From NCBI RefSeq assembly GCF_000226315.1, contig NC_016026.1, forward strand, positions 558,001 to 622,000: a DNA stretch of 64,000 nt. The letters run 5' to 3'. How positions within the stretch are numbered: the first letter of the stretch is position 1; every line of letters begins with the position of its first letter. The position numbers and the translations under genes were made by a program. The notes under the pieces were generated by a model, which saw nothing but the letters and a program-made list of their open reading frames with translations, did no database searches and was not told where the DNA came from. Source of the stretch: Micavibrio aeruginosavorus ARL-13. Lineage in GTDB: Bacteria; Pseudomonadota; Alphaproteobacteria; Micavibrionales; Micavibrionaceae. Positions 1 to 7,835 of the stretch are shown piece by piece.

Positions 1-606
1 TTGGTCGGGATTACAGCTTTGCTAGGGTTCCCGCGCTATTGGTTAAAACGCCGCATTAAAAAACGTCAGGCTAAATTTTTGCTCGAATTTGCGGATGCGC
101 TGGAGGCGATGGTGCGATTGTTGAAGGCGGGTATGCCGGTAACCGAAGCTATCAATATGGCGTCCAAAGAGTTTGAGGGCCCTGTTGGTGAAGAAATGGC
201 CATGATTTACGACGCTCAGCGTGTGGGTATTTCTTTGCCAGAAGCCTCGTTAGAGGCTGCGCGCCGGATGCCAATCACGGAAATGCAAATGTTTGCCACT
301 GCCATGGCAATTCAAGCCCAGACGGGGGCTAGCCTGTCTGAAATTTTGACGAATCTAGCCAAGGTTATTCGTGCTCGTTTCCGCTTGAAGCGAAAGGTTG
401 AAGCCTTGTCGTCCGAAGCAAAAGCATCGGCGATGATTATCGGATCACTGCCCTTTCTGGTCGGTACGGGTATGTATTTCATTAACAATGAATACATGAT
501 GGTCATGTTTACGACCTTTAATGGAAAGATGATGCTGGCTGGGTGTGCTGTATTCATGCTGATGGGGGTCATGGTGATGAAAGCCATGATCAATTTCAAG
601 GTATAG
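1..606 (+). CDS. tadB: TadB, Tad/Flp pilus inner-membrane platform protein (5' end outside window)
   Basis: This is the C-terminal part (about 200 residues) of a type II secretion F-domain protein. The reading frame is open at the left edge, so the TTG at base 1 is probably an internal codon. Seen: the cytoplasmic helical F domain, with acidic and alanine-rich helices around residues 25-130, followed by two hydrophobic segments near residues 145-165 and 177-198. Known: TadB pairs with TadC in the inner membrane as the platform on which the TadA ATPase drives Flp pilin assembly. The tadC-like gene starts 6 bp downstream, as in other tad clusters. Confidence 0.85.
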   Translation: MVGITALLGFPRYWLKRRIKKRQAKFLLEFADALEAMVRLLKAGMPVTEAINMASKEFEGPVGEEMAMIYDAQRVGISLPEASLEAARRMPITEMQMFATAMAIQAQTGASLSEILTNLAKVIRARFRLKRKVEALSSEAKASAMIIGSLPFLVGTGMYFINNEYMMVMFTTFNGKMMLAGCAVFMLMGVMVMKAMINFKV

Positions 607-612
607 CAAATC

Positions 613-1572
613 ATGCAGGAATTTTTTGAAGGTGACGGATTAATTGTTTTTTTGGCGGCTATTGCGGCGGCCATATCGTTTGTCGCCTTTCTCTTGCCAC
701 TGATGCAGCGGTCTGAGAAAAAAGAGCGTTATCGAACCGTTATTGAGAAAAAACGTAAGGCGCTCTTTGAAACAACGCGCGAGCAGTCGAAAAAGGGTTA
801 TCGGCTGGATGAAAAAACCATGTCGGCCAAGGATTCAATGACAACCTTGTTCAAGGTTGAACAATTGATGGGCGATATGGGGGAAAAGGTCCGCGACATG
901 ATGTTACAAGCGGGCAATCGTGATCCGTCTGCGCCGATTAAGTTTATTGTTTCCCGTTTTGCCATCGCAATTTTTTTAGTCGTTTTTGCGATTATCATTA
1001 TTACATCGTCTGATAAAGAAATTTCCAATGGCCTGTCGGCGCTGATCATTATTGCGGCGGCGGGGCTGGGGTACCAAATCCCCAAAATTCTGGTCAAAAA
1101 CCAGATCATGAAACGGTCTCAGGAAATTAACCTGACCTTTGCCGATGCTCTGGACATGATGCTGATTTGCGTTCAGGGCGGCGTTGGCCTGGAGCAAACG
1201 ATTAATCGCATCGCCGATGAGATTTCAGAACATTCCCCGACATTGGCCGAGGAACTGGGTATCCTGAGTGCTGAAATGGCCATGCTGAATGACCGTCGCG
1301 GCGCGTTGCAGGATTTTGCGCGTCGCGTGGGCAGTGGCGCCGCACGATCCTTTGCAACGGCGCTGATTCAGGCTGAGCAGTACGGAACGTCTGTATCACA
1401 GGCCATGCGTGTGATGGCCGATGAATTGCGAGATCAGCGTATGGCAGAGGCCGAGCGCAAGGCCGCCTCGTTACCGCCCAAGCTGACGGTCCCGATGATC
1501 CTGTTCTTTCTGCCCGTGTTGTTTGTGATCATTATTGCCCCCGCCGTGATGCGCGCGTTTTCAAAAATGTAA
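613..1572 (+). CDS. tadC: TadC, Tad/Flp pilus inner-membrane platform protein
   Basis: A complete 319-residue protein with an N-terminal membrane segment (about residues 10-28), a hydrophobic pair near 115-160, a T2SSF domain (about 170-295) and a C-terminal membrane helix ending in a short basic tail. Length and layout match TadC. It lies 6 bp after tadB, so the two are almost certainly co-transcribed. Known role: it forms the inner-membrane assembly platform for Flp pili together with TadB. A strong bidirectional terminator follows the stop. Confidence 0.9.
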   Translation: MQEFFEGDGLIVFLAAIAAAISFVAFLLPLMQRSEKKERYRTVIEKKRKALFETTREQSKKGYRLDEKTMSAKDSMTTLFKVEQLMGDMGEKVRDMMLQAGNRDPSAPIKFIVSRFAIAIFLVVFAIIIITSSDKEISNGLSALIIIAAAGLGYQIPKILVKNQIMKRSQEINLTFADALDMMLICVQGGVGLEQTINRIADEISEHSPTLAEELGILSAEMAMLNDRRGALQDFARRVGSGAARSFATALIQAEQYGTSVSQAMRVMADELRDQRMAEAERKAASLPPKLTVPMILFFLPVLFVIIIAPAVMRAFSKM

Positions 1573-1588
1573 TGATCGCTGTTTCATT

Positions 1589-1621
1589 AAAAAAGGCCGC
1601 AGCGCATGCTGCGGCCTTTTT
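1589..1621. terminator. Bidirectional intrinsic terminator between tadC and the TPR lipoprotein gene
   Basis: A perfect GC-rich hairpin (arm GGCCGCAGC, loop GCAT) is flanked by an A-run on the left and a T-run on the right. It can therefore terminate both convergent transcripts. Confidence 0.85.
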
Positions 1622-1638
1622 GTATGCTCTGAATTCAC

Positions 1639-2598
1639 TTATTGGTTCACGGCTGCGGTCGAAACCGGTTTTTGTGTGGGCACCGGGGCCTGTTTGACGG
1701 CCGGGTCATTCTCCATGATCGGCTTGACGCTCAGGCTGGCCTTTTGCACGGCAGGGGCCGGATGGGGTTTGCTGGGCGGAACGTAAGGCGCGTCATGGTC
1801 AATGGCGGCTTTCTTGTCGTTCTTTTTTTCATCGTCTTTCTTCGGTTTCTTTTCTTCGTCTTTCTCTTCTTGTTTCAGATAAGACGGAACCTGTCCGCCG
1901 CTGACTTGCAGGGCGTTTACGATGCGTAAATTGCGTTCGATTTCTGCACGGTTGGGCGCTGTGGCCGCGGCTTTGCGCAAGGTTTCGGCGGCTTCATCTA
2001 GGAACCCTTGCGCCGCCAGATTAAGGCCCAGATTGTTTAGCAGGGGTGAAGGGTTACCCTGCCAATATTCAAGGCCGCTACGGAAGGCTTCTTCGGCGGG
2101 TTTGTGTTTACCCTGGGCATCCAACGCGACGCCCAGAACATGATAGGCTTTACCCGATTCCGGGTTCTTGTCTACGGCGCGTCGCGCAGCCGCTTCGGCA
2201 CCGGCATGGTTCCCCATGGATGTCTGGATAGAGGCATATTCAACCAGGACATCTGCCGTTGCGGTCTTGCTATCTTGCGCGAACGGTTCAATCACCAGAT
2301 TGGCCCGGGTTAAGCGGTTTTCGTTTCGCAGGGCGCGGGCATAACGCGTTGCAACGCTCGCGTCTTTCGGATTGCGTTTGTACAGTTTTTCAACCAGGGC
2401 CAGAGAATCCTGCGCGCTGCCTGCGGCATCGGCATCGTTGGCGGCGCGTTCGATGGCCTGATCGATTTTGGCCTGACGGCCGACTTCTCCGCCTTGCGCG
2501 GATGACCCCGTGGTCTGACACGCGGCAAGCGCTGTCAAGGCCACCACGCTGGTCATCATCAGGGACAGGGTGCGAATGGAATGGCTGGTCTTGGTCAT
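1639..2598 (-). CDS. tadD: TPR-repeat lipoprotein, TadD-like pilotin of the Tad pilus
   Basis: The protein begins with a lipoprotein signal ending in the lipobox LAAC (Cys about residue 19 from the chosen start), followed by tetratricopeptide repeats to about residue 225. A lysine/glutamate-rich linker and a proline-rich tail follow. Three in-frame ATGs are possible. The third, at 2598, is preceded by GGAAGA at suitable spacing and gives a compact signal peptide. Known: TadD is an outer-membrane TPR lipoprotein needed for secretin assembly. It is convergent with tadBC here rather than downstream on the same strand, so the assignment rests on domain content and neighbourhood. Confidence 0.75.
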   Translation of the reverse strand: MTKTSHSIRTLSLMMTSVVALTALAACQTTGSSAQGGEVGRQAKIDQAIERAANDADAAGSAQDSLALVEKLYKRNPKDASVATRYARALRNENRLTRANLVIEPFAQDSKTATADVLVEYASIQTSMGNHAGAEAAARRAVDKNPESGKAYHVLGVALDAQGKHKPAEEAFRSGLEYWQGNPSPLLNNLGLNLAAQGFLDEAAETLRKAAATAPNRAEIERNLRIVNALQVSGGQVPSYLKQEEKDEEKKPKKDDEKKNDKKAAIDHDAPYVPPSKPHPAPAVQKASLSVKPIMENDPAVKQAPVPTQKPVSTAAVNQ

Positions 2599-2682
2599 CG
2601 TTTTCTTCCGCATTGGCAATGTTGAAAAGCGTCAGGGTTATAGCAGGTTTTTAGCGGGCCGGAAGCCGCATTTACTCAAATA

Positions 2683-3435
2683 TTACTGGGGTTCACCGTC
2701 TTCGCTTCCGTCCTCCGTCGTCTCTTCAGGCTCCTCTTCCATATCGGCTTCGGTGTCCTGCATCTCCTGCTCATCAACCTCATCGGCTGGCGGGGGCTGG
2801 ATAGACGGCGGTGTGATCTGAGATTCTCCGTCAATGTCAGGCGTACTGACTACGGGCAAGCCCATGCTGGTCGATCCGGCATTCGCCGCATTTGTGGTCA
2901 CTAAATCAACGGCATGGCAGGTGTCGGGGCAATAATAAACCGATGTCTCCGCGCATCCATCCACCCCATTACAGCTGCGCCGGATCCGGACATAGTTTTT
3001 GGCGGCGGTGGCTACGGCGACGTGACGCTGCATCATCACCTTGCCCTCCGGGTCCAGAATGCGCAGGAAGGTCGAACCCGGCTGGCGCGGCACCAGAAGC
3101 AGGCTGCGCGGCGTTTCCATGACGACGCTCAATTGGTTCGGGTTGCCGACGATAATGGTGCCTGCATCCTGATCCAGCCGCAAAATCTCGGTTTTATCCG
3201 GGGTCAGGGACAGTTGCGGGTGTGTTGGTGCCGTGCTGAGCAAGCGGCCCGCAATATCATCGCTGCCCGTGGCTGTGGTGCCCTCTCCATATTGAACAAT
3301 GGTTTGCGGCATTAAATCTTTGGCCGGGGCGACGGTGTTTTGTGCGAAGGCTGCGGTCGTGCTGAAAACAAACCCGACAGATACAGCCAGAATGGCAAAC
3401 GCAGCCCGGCGGCTTTGAACAGAAAAATGGGACAT
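2683..3435 (-). CDS. Periplasmic pilus-formation protein (T2SS/T3SS pilus N-terminal domain)
   Basis: The protein has a signal peptide (hydrophobic stretch followed by AFAQ). A domain at about residues 60-150 resembles the 'pilus formation protein N-terminal region' found at the start of CpaC/RcpA secretins, with the pattern LRLDQDAGTIIVGNP and a later IRRSCNGVDGC segment. The secretin barrel itself is absent. The C-terminus is a 45-residue highly acidic, proline-containing tail. I chose the ATG at 3435, which starts the signal peptide; an upstream in-frame ATG would add 27 residues unlike a signal sequence. It probably cooperates with the neighbouring Tad proteins. Confidence 0.75.
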   Translation of the reverse strand: MSHFSVQSRRAAFAILAVSVGFVFSTTAAFAQNTVAPAKDLMPQTIVQYGEGTTATGSDDIAGRLLSTAPTHPQLSLTPDKTEILRLDQDAGTIIVGNPNQLSVVMETPRSLLLVPRQPGSTFLRILDPEGKVMMQRHVAVATAAKNYVRIRRSCNGVDGCAETSVYYCPDTCHAVDLVTTNAANAGSTSMGLPVVSTPDIDGESQITPPSIQPPPADEVDEQEMQDTEADMEEEPEETTEDGSEDGEPQ

Positions 3436-3581
3436 GGCAAACCAACGATAATGTGGTGTGAAGGGCGGACGGAAGGGTGCCCGTATGAAGCTTTGATTAT
3501 ACCGCTGGAATCGCAAGGAATCATCAGTTTTTTGTGGAAAACTGTATTTGAGCGTGATTTTACGTGTTATGGAATTTTGGG

Positions 3582-3631
3582 AGGATGGTGCGCAATACAG
3601 GGATTGAACCTGTGACCCCTACGATGTCAAC
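3582..3631. other. attL: left attachment-site repeat (tRNA-Val 3' half remnant)
   Basis: These 50 bases are identical to 43684-43733, covering the anticodon loop through the 3' CCA of tRNA-Val(GAC) plus a few flanking bases. Identity stops abruptly on both sides. Only a tRNA fragment remains here, while the intact gene is at the right end. Confidence 0.93.
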
Positions 3632-3794
3632 GGGCTGTGCTGTTGGAAAATGCGCGTAAATCCGCCGCTTTTCGTACAAGCCCTTGCTAATATATGCGTG
3701 AACAAAGCGTGAAGGTGCGTGCCCGTTGGTTCAAATGCTCCAAACAAGCGCTATTTTTATGATCGCAATGATGTCAATCGGTTGCGTAGACTCC

Positions 3795-3847
3795 ATTACC
3801 CACCATTAGCACTTATTACCCGTCATTAGCGGTTATTATCCAGTTGG
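3795..3847. repeat. Short tandem repeats with a 20-bp period just inside attL
   Basis: ATTACCCRYCATTAGC occurs at 3795-3810 and 3815-3830 with two differences. A degenerate third unit starts at 3835. The 20-bp spacing is close to two helical turns and lies about 165 bp from the attachment core, where integrase arm-type sites are expected. The rest of 3632-3835 shows no credible gene. Confidence 0.5.
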
Positions 3848-4078
3848 CGTGTGTCCCAACAAGGATCGGCATTTATCAATAGCCTCGGCCTGCCGAAGAA
3901 CCAGGATCGCGCGTTTCTGGTCCGTATAGGGGCGCTCGGGCAGGGCCGGGTGATGGCACTGCTCGGCAGGGTCATTGACCACCACGGTGCGCCCACAGCC
4001 CGTCAATAGCAGCATCGACAGCAGGGGCGGGATAATCAACACCAGCCGGAAGGTTTGTGATAATTTGGTCATAATCAT
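3836..4078 (-). CDS. Outer-membrane spanin lipoprotein (Rz1-like), partly nested in the inner spanin gene
   Basis: An 80-residue protein with a hydrophobic signal and the lipobox LLTGC (Cys 28), followed by a short periplasmic region. The ATG at 4078 is chosen because GGGAG precedes it and it begins the signal peptide; the longer frame upstream has arginine-rich sequence typical of an overlapping-frame artefact. It overlaps the preceding inner-spanin gene by 107 bp in another frame, the classic Rz/Rz1 arrangement. Known role: outer-membrane half of the spanin complex that fuses inner and outer membranes at the end of lysis. Confidence 0.82.
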   Translation of the reverse strand: MIMTKLSQTFRLVLIIPPLLSMLLLTGCGRTVVVNDPAEQCHHPALPERPYTDQKRAILVLRQAEAIDKCRSLLGHTPTG

Positions 4079-4280
4079 TCTGGATTCTCCCGATCTGTTT
4101 TTGGGCTTTGGTCTGGGCCGCCTGTGCCGCAGTGGCGTATCTCGCCTCGCAGGATGCCCGACCGGCGGTGTACCTGGTAAATCCGTACCCATACACAGAC
4201 GCGGCCACCAGTGCCGCCATAATCGCCAGCCCTATGGCTTTGTACTTAACGGGGATCAGACCCCAGATTTTGGCAATCAT
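3972..4280 (-). CDS. Inner-membrane spanin (Rz-like)
   Basis: 102 residues: one N-terminal membrane helix (about 13-34) followed by a charged, alanine/glutamine-rich segment likely to form a coiled coil (about 40-75). It starts in a 4-bp overlap with the endolysin stop. Its 3' part overlaps the lipoprotein spanin gene. Size, topology and position identify an i-spanin, although sequences of this family are poorly conserved. Confidence 0.8.
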   Translation of the reverse strand: MIAKIWGLIPVKYKAIGLAIMAALVAASVYGYGFTRYTAGRASCEARYATAAQAAQTKAQKQIGRIQNDYDQIITNLPAGVDYPAPAVDAAIDGLWAHRGGQ

Positions 4281-4657
4281 CTGTATTTGCTCCGATCCAG
4301 TTCAAAGTGCGGGCCATCCTTAAACGTGGTCCAGTCACCGCCCCACACGATGGCCACACCCAATTCCTTTGCTGCGGCTTTCACAGCCACGGCGATGGCG
4401 TCATACAGGGGCCAGTCCCAGCGGATGCCATTGACGTAAGCGGCTAGATCAACCGCATGGCCTGTCAGGTGTCGGCTGTTCATGGTCTTGCTGGCGCCGG
4501 CGGCCACCAGTTCCTTTTGGCGGGATACGGAGCGCAGGCCTTCGATCACCGCGAAATCAACCGGTGTAAGCTGGATGGCGCGATGGACAACGGCAACCAG
4601 ATCGGGATGAACGCCTTTTAGGTTATCCAGGCTTCTTTTGCTCAGGGTGTATGTCAT
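4277..4657 (-). CDS. Endolysin, M15-family peptidoglycan peptidase
   Basis: 126 residues with the M15/VanY-type zinc motif: SRHLTGHAVDLA supplies the His and Asp ligands and GPHFELD the second His. Known activity of this phage subgroup is cleavage of the peptidoglycan stem peptide (L-alanyl-D-glutamate or related bond). No signal peptide or membrane anchor is present, so release should depend on the holin upstream. Gene order holin, small membrane protein, endolysin, spanins supports the lysis role. Confidence 0.88.
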   Translation of the reverse strand: MTYTLSKRSLDNLKGVHPDLVAVVHRAIQLTPVDFAVIEGLRSVSRQKELVAAGASKTMNSRHLTGHAVDLAAYVNGIRWDWPLYDAIAVAVKAAAKELGVAIVWGGDWTTFKDGPHFELDRSKYR

Positions 4658-4672
4658 TTCGTCACCTCTGTC

Positions 4673-4792
4673 TTAATTAAGCAGCGGTTCAATGGCTGAG
4701 ATGACGCTCGACACCCCAAACGGAACAATGAGAAGGGCAATAAACCAACGAACGCGCCAACTTTCCTTTCGGTTAAGAAATTCAATACACAT
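4673..4792 (-). CDS. Small single-membrane-helix protein in the lysis cassette (39 aa)
   Basis: A short reading frame begins with ATG at 4792, preceded by AAGGAG five bases upstream, an excellent ribosome binding site. It encodes a basic N-terminus (NRKESWRVRW) followed by one hydrophobic helix of about 18 residues. It lies between the holin-like gene and the endolysin. It may be a second holin, an antiholin or a lysis accessory; the sequence alone does not decide. Confidence 0.6.
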   Translation of the reverse strand: MCIEFLNRKESWRVRWFIALLIVPFGVSSVISAIEPLLN

Positions 4793-4851
4793 GGCGACTC
4801 CTTGCATGTCTGGCATATTCAAGCTATAATTTCTCCATCATCAAAATGTGA

Positions 4852-4885
4852 AACCCCCGCAGGATTGCACTCCGTCGCGGGGGTT
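4852..4885 (-). terminator. Hairpin directly after the holin-like gene
   Basis: A nine-base-pair perfect stem (AACCCCCGC with GCGGGGGTT) starts 4 bp after the holin stop. The following T-run on the minus strand is weak, so this may be a partial terminator or a processing/stability hairpin separating the holin from the rest of the lysis genes. Confidence 0.5.
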
Positions 4886-4889
4886 GTTT

Positions 4890-5219
4890 TTACTTGGTAA
4901 CTTTGTCGGTCAGGTTCTCCGCTGCCCGCTTCAAAAGCTGGCCCAGAAATACCCGGTTGTTCATAATGCCGAGCAGAAAATCATGCGCCAAAAGGCTGGC
5001 CGTGCAGGCACCGGCCATGCTGGCAATGTCAGGCACGCCCAGCTCAAGGCAGAGCGCGCCCGCCAATGTTCCAACGGGGATCGATGTTGCGATCGAAGCC
5101 AGGTAAACCTTTACGGGCTGGCCGCCCGGTAAAAGCAAAAGCCGCACAATCCCGAAGATCAGTGCGGCTGCGGCAAAAACAAAGAGGTCGCCGATTTGGT
5201 CGGCCAAGCGTGCGAACAT
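4890..5219 (-). CDS. Putative holin, three membrane helices (109 aa)
   Basis: From the ATG at 5219 (AGGAA upstream) the protein has three hydrophobic segments, at about residues 12-31, 40-62 and 68-88, with a short N-terminus and a basic C-terminal tail. This is the topology of class I holins. It sits at the head of the lysis cassette. The family is not recognised by sequence, so the call rests on topology and location. An upstream in-frame start would add 26 arginine-rich residues and is less likely. Confidence 0.6.
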   Translation of the reverse strand: MFARLADQIGDLFVFAAAALIFGIVRLLLLPGGQPVKVYLASIATSIPVGTLAGALCLELGVPDIASMAGACTASLLAHDFLLGIMNNRVFLGQLLKRAAENLTDKVTK

Positions 5220-5233
5220 TGTGCGGTTCCTGT

Positions 5234-5878
5234 TTACAGCGAAAGCCCGAAGCCTAAGCCAAGAGCCAGTCCATAAAGAGGTTCCGCATAACCCCATCCA
5301 ATACCAACAGTATTACTCCGATACTGGTAAATTGAAATACCCAAAAAATACACGATCGGGAAAGTGGCCCCGGCAATGAGCAACGGCGCTGGGTTTGCGC
5401 CGATCATGGTTGCCAGAACAATGGCCAGCGGTGCCGCCGTAAAGATGCCGCGCTGCACCGCCTTCTTCACCCAAAACATGCGATCGAGGTAAAACAGCTC
5501 GTGCCCACGGTATCCGCCAACGGACGCGCATTCCTCTTTAATCCGCGGGGATACACCCAAAGCCCATGCGACCGCACAGAGCAGGGACAGCATGATCCAC
5601 CCATCACGGAAGACGTATTTTGCGCCGCCTGCAACCATGCCCACATATTCGGCGGTCAGGAAGGGCACGGCCATAAACAGCAGAATAGAGGAAAGCACTT
5701 TTCCATCTGTGATCTGGTAGGCCAAGTATTGCCGCCATCCCTGCGGGTCTGGCTTTCCGTCGTCCGCGAACGGGATACCGATAGCGCGGGCATACCGGTG
5801 GCGTAATGGGGCGTGCCAGCCGCCCTTAATGCTGTAGAGGATGGCGAAGAGCAGGGCGTGAATTGTGATTGTCATCAT
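5234..5878 (-). CDS. Phage multi-pass membrane protein of unknown function
   Basis: 214 residues with about five hydrophobic segments (near residues 3-17, 63-82, 90-108, 145-165 and 170-190) and soluble loops rich in charged residues. It lies between the tail-fibre gene and the holin. Comparable membrane proteins occur at this spot in other alphaproteobacterial prophages. It might assist lysis or act in superinfection exclusion; neither is shown by sequence. Confidence 0.65.
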   Translation of the reverse strand: MMTITIHALLFAILYSIKGGWHAPLRHRYARAIGIPFADDGKPDPQGWRQYLAYQITDGKVLSSILLFMAVPFLTAEYVGMVAGGAKYVFRDGWIMLSLLCAVAWALGVSPRIKEECASVGGYRGHELFYLDRMFWVKKAVQRGIFTAAPLAIVLATMIGANPAPLLIAGATFPIVYFLGISIYQYRSNTVGIGWGYAEPLYGLALGLGFGLSL

Positions 5879-5889
5879 GCCATCCTTGG

Positions 5890-6993
5890 CTAAATTTTGA
5901 TTTCTTCAATGACTAGCGTTGCTTTTGAAACTCCGCCGAACATTCTTCCAGTAGAAATTCCATTGATGTAATACGTACCGGCGGAAACACCGATCCTGAC
6001 CTTCAAATCAATTGTAGAAGCCCCCGGTGTGATTATTACTGGCGGTATACGAGTTTGAGAGAACCCACCAGCGGAACCAGATGTGAATCCAAATGAAATC
6101 GCGTTTGCAACGCTATCTCGGAAAATACCCGCATAAGAAGCCGTGGCCGTACTATGTGATCCTTGGCATTGGAAATAAACGCGCAGGTTATTGCCACTGT
6201 TCACCATCGTGTATGTCGTACTGATAATTTCAATCCCCTCAGTGTTTTGAGGGATCGTGTCGTCAAGAGGGAAAGTGGCAGTAATCGCTGCGGATGTTGC
6301 ATATTCTACAATTGCAGTCTTTACAATCTGCCCTGCTAAAGGCTGTAACGCTGTGTCTGCTTTTGCGCCTTGGGTGGCGGTCGCAAATACGTTTCTTGGT
6401 GGGTTAACCATTTCAACCCAATTGTTGGCTTCACTATACCGACCAACCATGAGATCGCCAGTGTTGTAAGCACCTGATGTGAGATCAGATCCGCGCCACT
6501 TAAGGGTTTTTGCGCCCAATTCGTTGGGGTTTACCGTTGCCGATCCTGTGATGTTTCCGGCTGAATACCAGGCCATCAACATTCCATCGCTAAATCCTAT
6601 TGGTGCAGGATAGAGCGTTAGTGTTTGAGCATTTGCTGTTCCTCCAGCGGTGCTGAATCCTTCTTTGCTGACAAGATTTTCGTCTCGCCAAACCATCGCG
6701 TGAGAGATTGCCCCTATGAATACGTTCCGTGTCCCGGCCCCCCAGTTTACAAGGGCATCGCTGTTGGAAGATTCAAGAACGGCATCACGGCTTAATGTGT
6801 CAGGAGTTCCGGCAGTAACAGTACCAATACCGGATTCCCAATCCGTGCCATCTTCAATAAAATACGCAACCTTTGCGCCATTCCCAACGCCGGAAACAAA
6901 TGATTGTGCACCGATGGTTGGGCCAGCAAGGTTGATCGTTCCGGTTCCAGTGGTTGTGCTGGTTTCAAGCACGCGGTCGGCATACTTAATCAT
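5890..6993 (-). CDS. Tail fibre / receptor-binding protein
   Basis: 367 residues. The first 95 residues have the glycine/threonine-rich layout common to phage tail-fibre attachment domains, with the pattern EDGTDWESGIGT followed by TLSRDAVLESSNS. The C-terminal 150 residues are beta-rich and probably contact the host surface. It is the last structural gene before lysis, the usual fibre location. Its start overlaps the upstream gene by 4 bp. Confidence 0.75.
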   Translation of the reverse strand: MIKYADRVLETSTTTGTGTINLAGPTIGAQSFVSGVGNGAKVAYFIEDGTDWESGIGTVTAGTPDTLSRDAVLESSNSDALVNWGAGTRNVFIGAISHAMVWRDENLVSKEGFSTAGGTANAQTLTLYPAPIGFSDGMLMAWYSAGNITGSATVNPNELGAKTLKWRGSDLTSGAYNTGDLMVGRYSEANNWVEMVNPPRNVFATATQGAKADTALQPLAGQIVKTAIVEYATSAAITATFPLDDTIPQNTEGIEIISTTYTMVNSGNNLRVYFQCQGSHSTATASYAGIFRDSVANAISFGFTSGSAGGFSQTRIPPVIITPGASTIDLKVRIGVSAGTYYINGISTGRMFGGVSKATLVIEEIKI

Positions 6994-7835
6994 TCGATTA
7001 TCTCCTCGATACGGTAGGATTTTTCAAAAAGTTGGAAATTTGCATTAACGATGGGAGCAAGGCCTTTCATAAGGCCGTAAATTGTTCGCTTTTGGAGTGT
7101 GTCTTTTTTAGAGGGATCATTGATAAACAGAACGTCCCGCGTTGTTCCGCGCAGGCGGTCGATTTCAAACGCGATGTCGTACATCTCTTGCTCTGATGCA
7201 AAGGACAGCTTCAGCTCGCAAAACCTGTATTTGGGGCGTTCGTTTGCAATGTTTTTTCCGGAAACCATCCGGGCGATTGTGGATGGGTCGATAAATCCAT
7301 CTGCAACGCCATAATCCATGTTGGTGACGGGTTGGAATGCTTTGGCCATGTATAGGCGACCAACATCGAGATAGCTGATTTCGGTATCAACCATATCAAT
7401 GCGCCAGTATCGGTAATTCTGGGCCGTATCCAGATGCAGGATGAAGTGGTTTGTATCCAGTGCTCCGTATTGTTCATCATCAACACCGGAGGCCCATGTT
7501 TCGTCGTATCCGGATTGGTGGCTGCGCAGGGGAAGGTTTCCGCTGTCATAATCTGGGTCGGCCAGCAGGTCGGCCTCAACGTCGGCGGCCCGGACACGGG
7601 CATACCCACGGCTTGATCCGTTATGGCCCAGCAGGGCGATTAGGTTGACGGCCTTTTCCGTACCAAGATCAATCTGGATAAAAGCATTCTCCGGATCAAT
7701 AAACCGGCACACTTCGCCAATTGGCATCCGTTTCAAATTTCCGACAGGAAGGCTGGCCGGATATGTGGACGCGCTTAATGTCGCCGCATCCGAAAGGACG
7801 GGCGTTGCCAACAGCATGTTTGCCATTATCCCCAA
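6990..7835 (-). CDS. Minor tail / baseplate protein (281 aa)
   Basis: A soluble protein between the putative hub and the fibre. The N-terminal half has a jelly-roll-like alternation (NLIALLGHNGSSRG, YRYWRIDMVD), reminiscent of carbohydrate-binding discoidin-type modules. The C-terminal half contains MYDIAFEIDRLRGTTRDVLFI. It probably belongs to the tail tip. Both ends overlap neighbouring genes by a few bases, indicating translational coupling. Confidence 0.6.
   Translation of the reverse strand: MGIMANMLLATPVLSDAATLSASTYPASLPVGNLKRMPIGEVCRFIDPENAFIQIDLGTEKAVNLIALLGHNGSSRGYARVRAADVEADLLADPDYDSGNLPLRSHQSGYDETWASGVDDEQYGALDTNHFILHLDTAQNYRYWRIDMVDTEISYLDVGRLYMAKAFQPVTNMDYGVADGFIDPSTIARMVSGKNIANERPKYRFCELKLSFASEQEMYDIAFEIDRLRGTTRDVLFINDPSKKDTLQKRTIYGLMKGLAPIVNANFQLFEKSYRIEEIIE

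Noticed and set aside
3582-3631. Second functional tRNA-Val at the left end
   Set aside because: Only the 3' half is present; the 5' half is missing.
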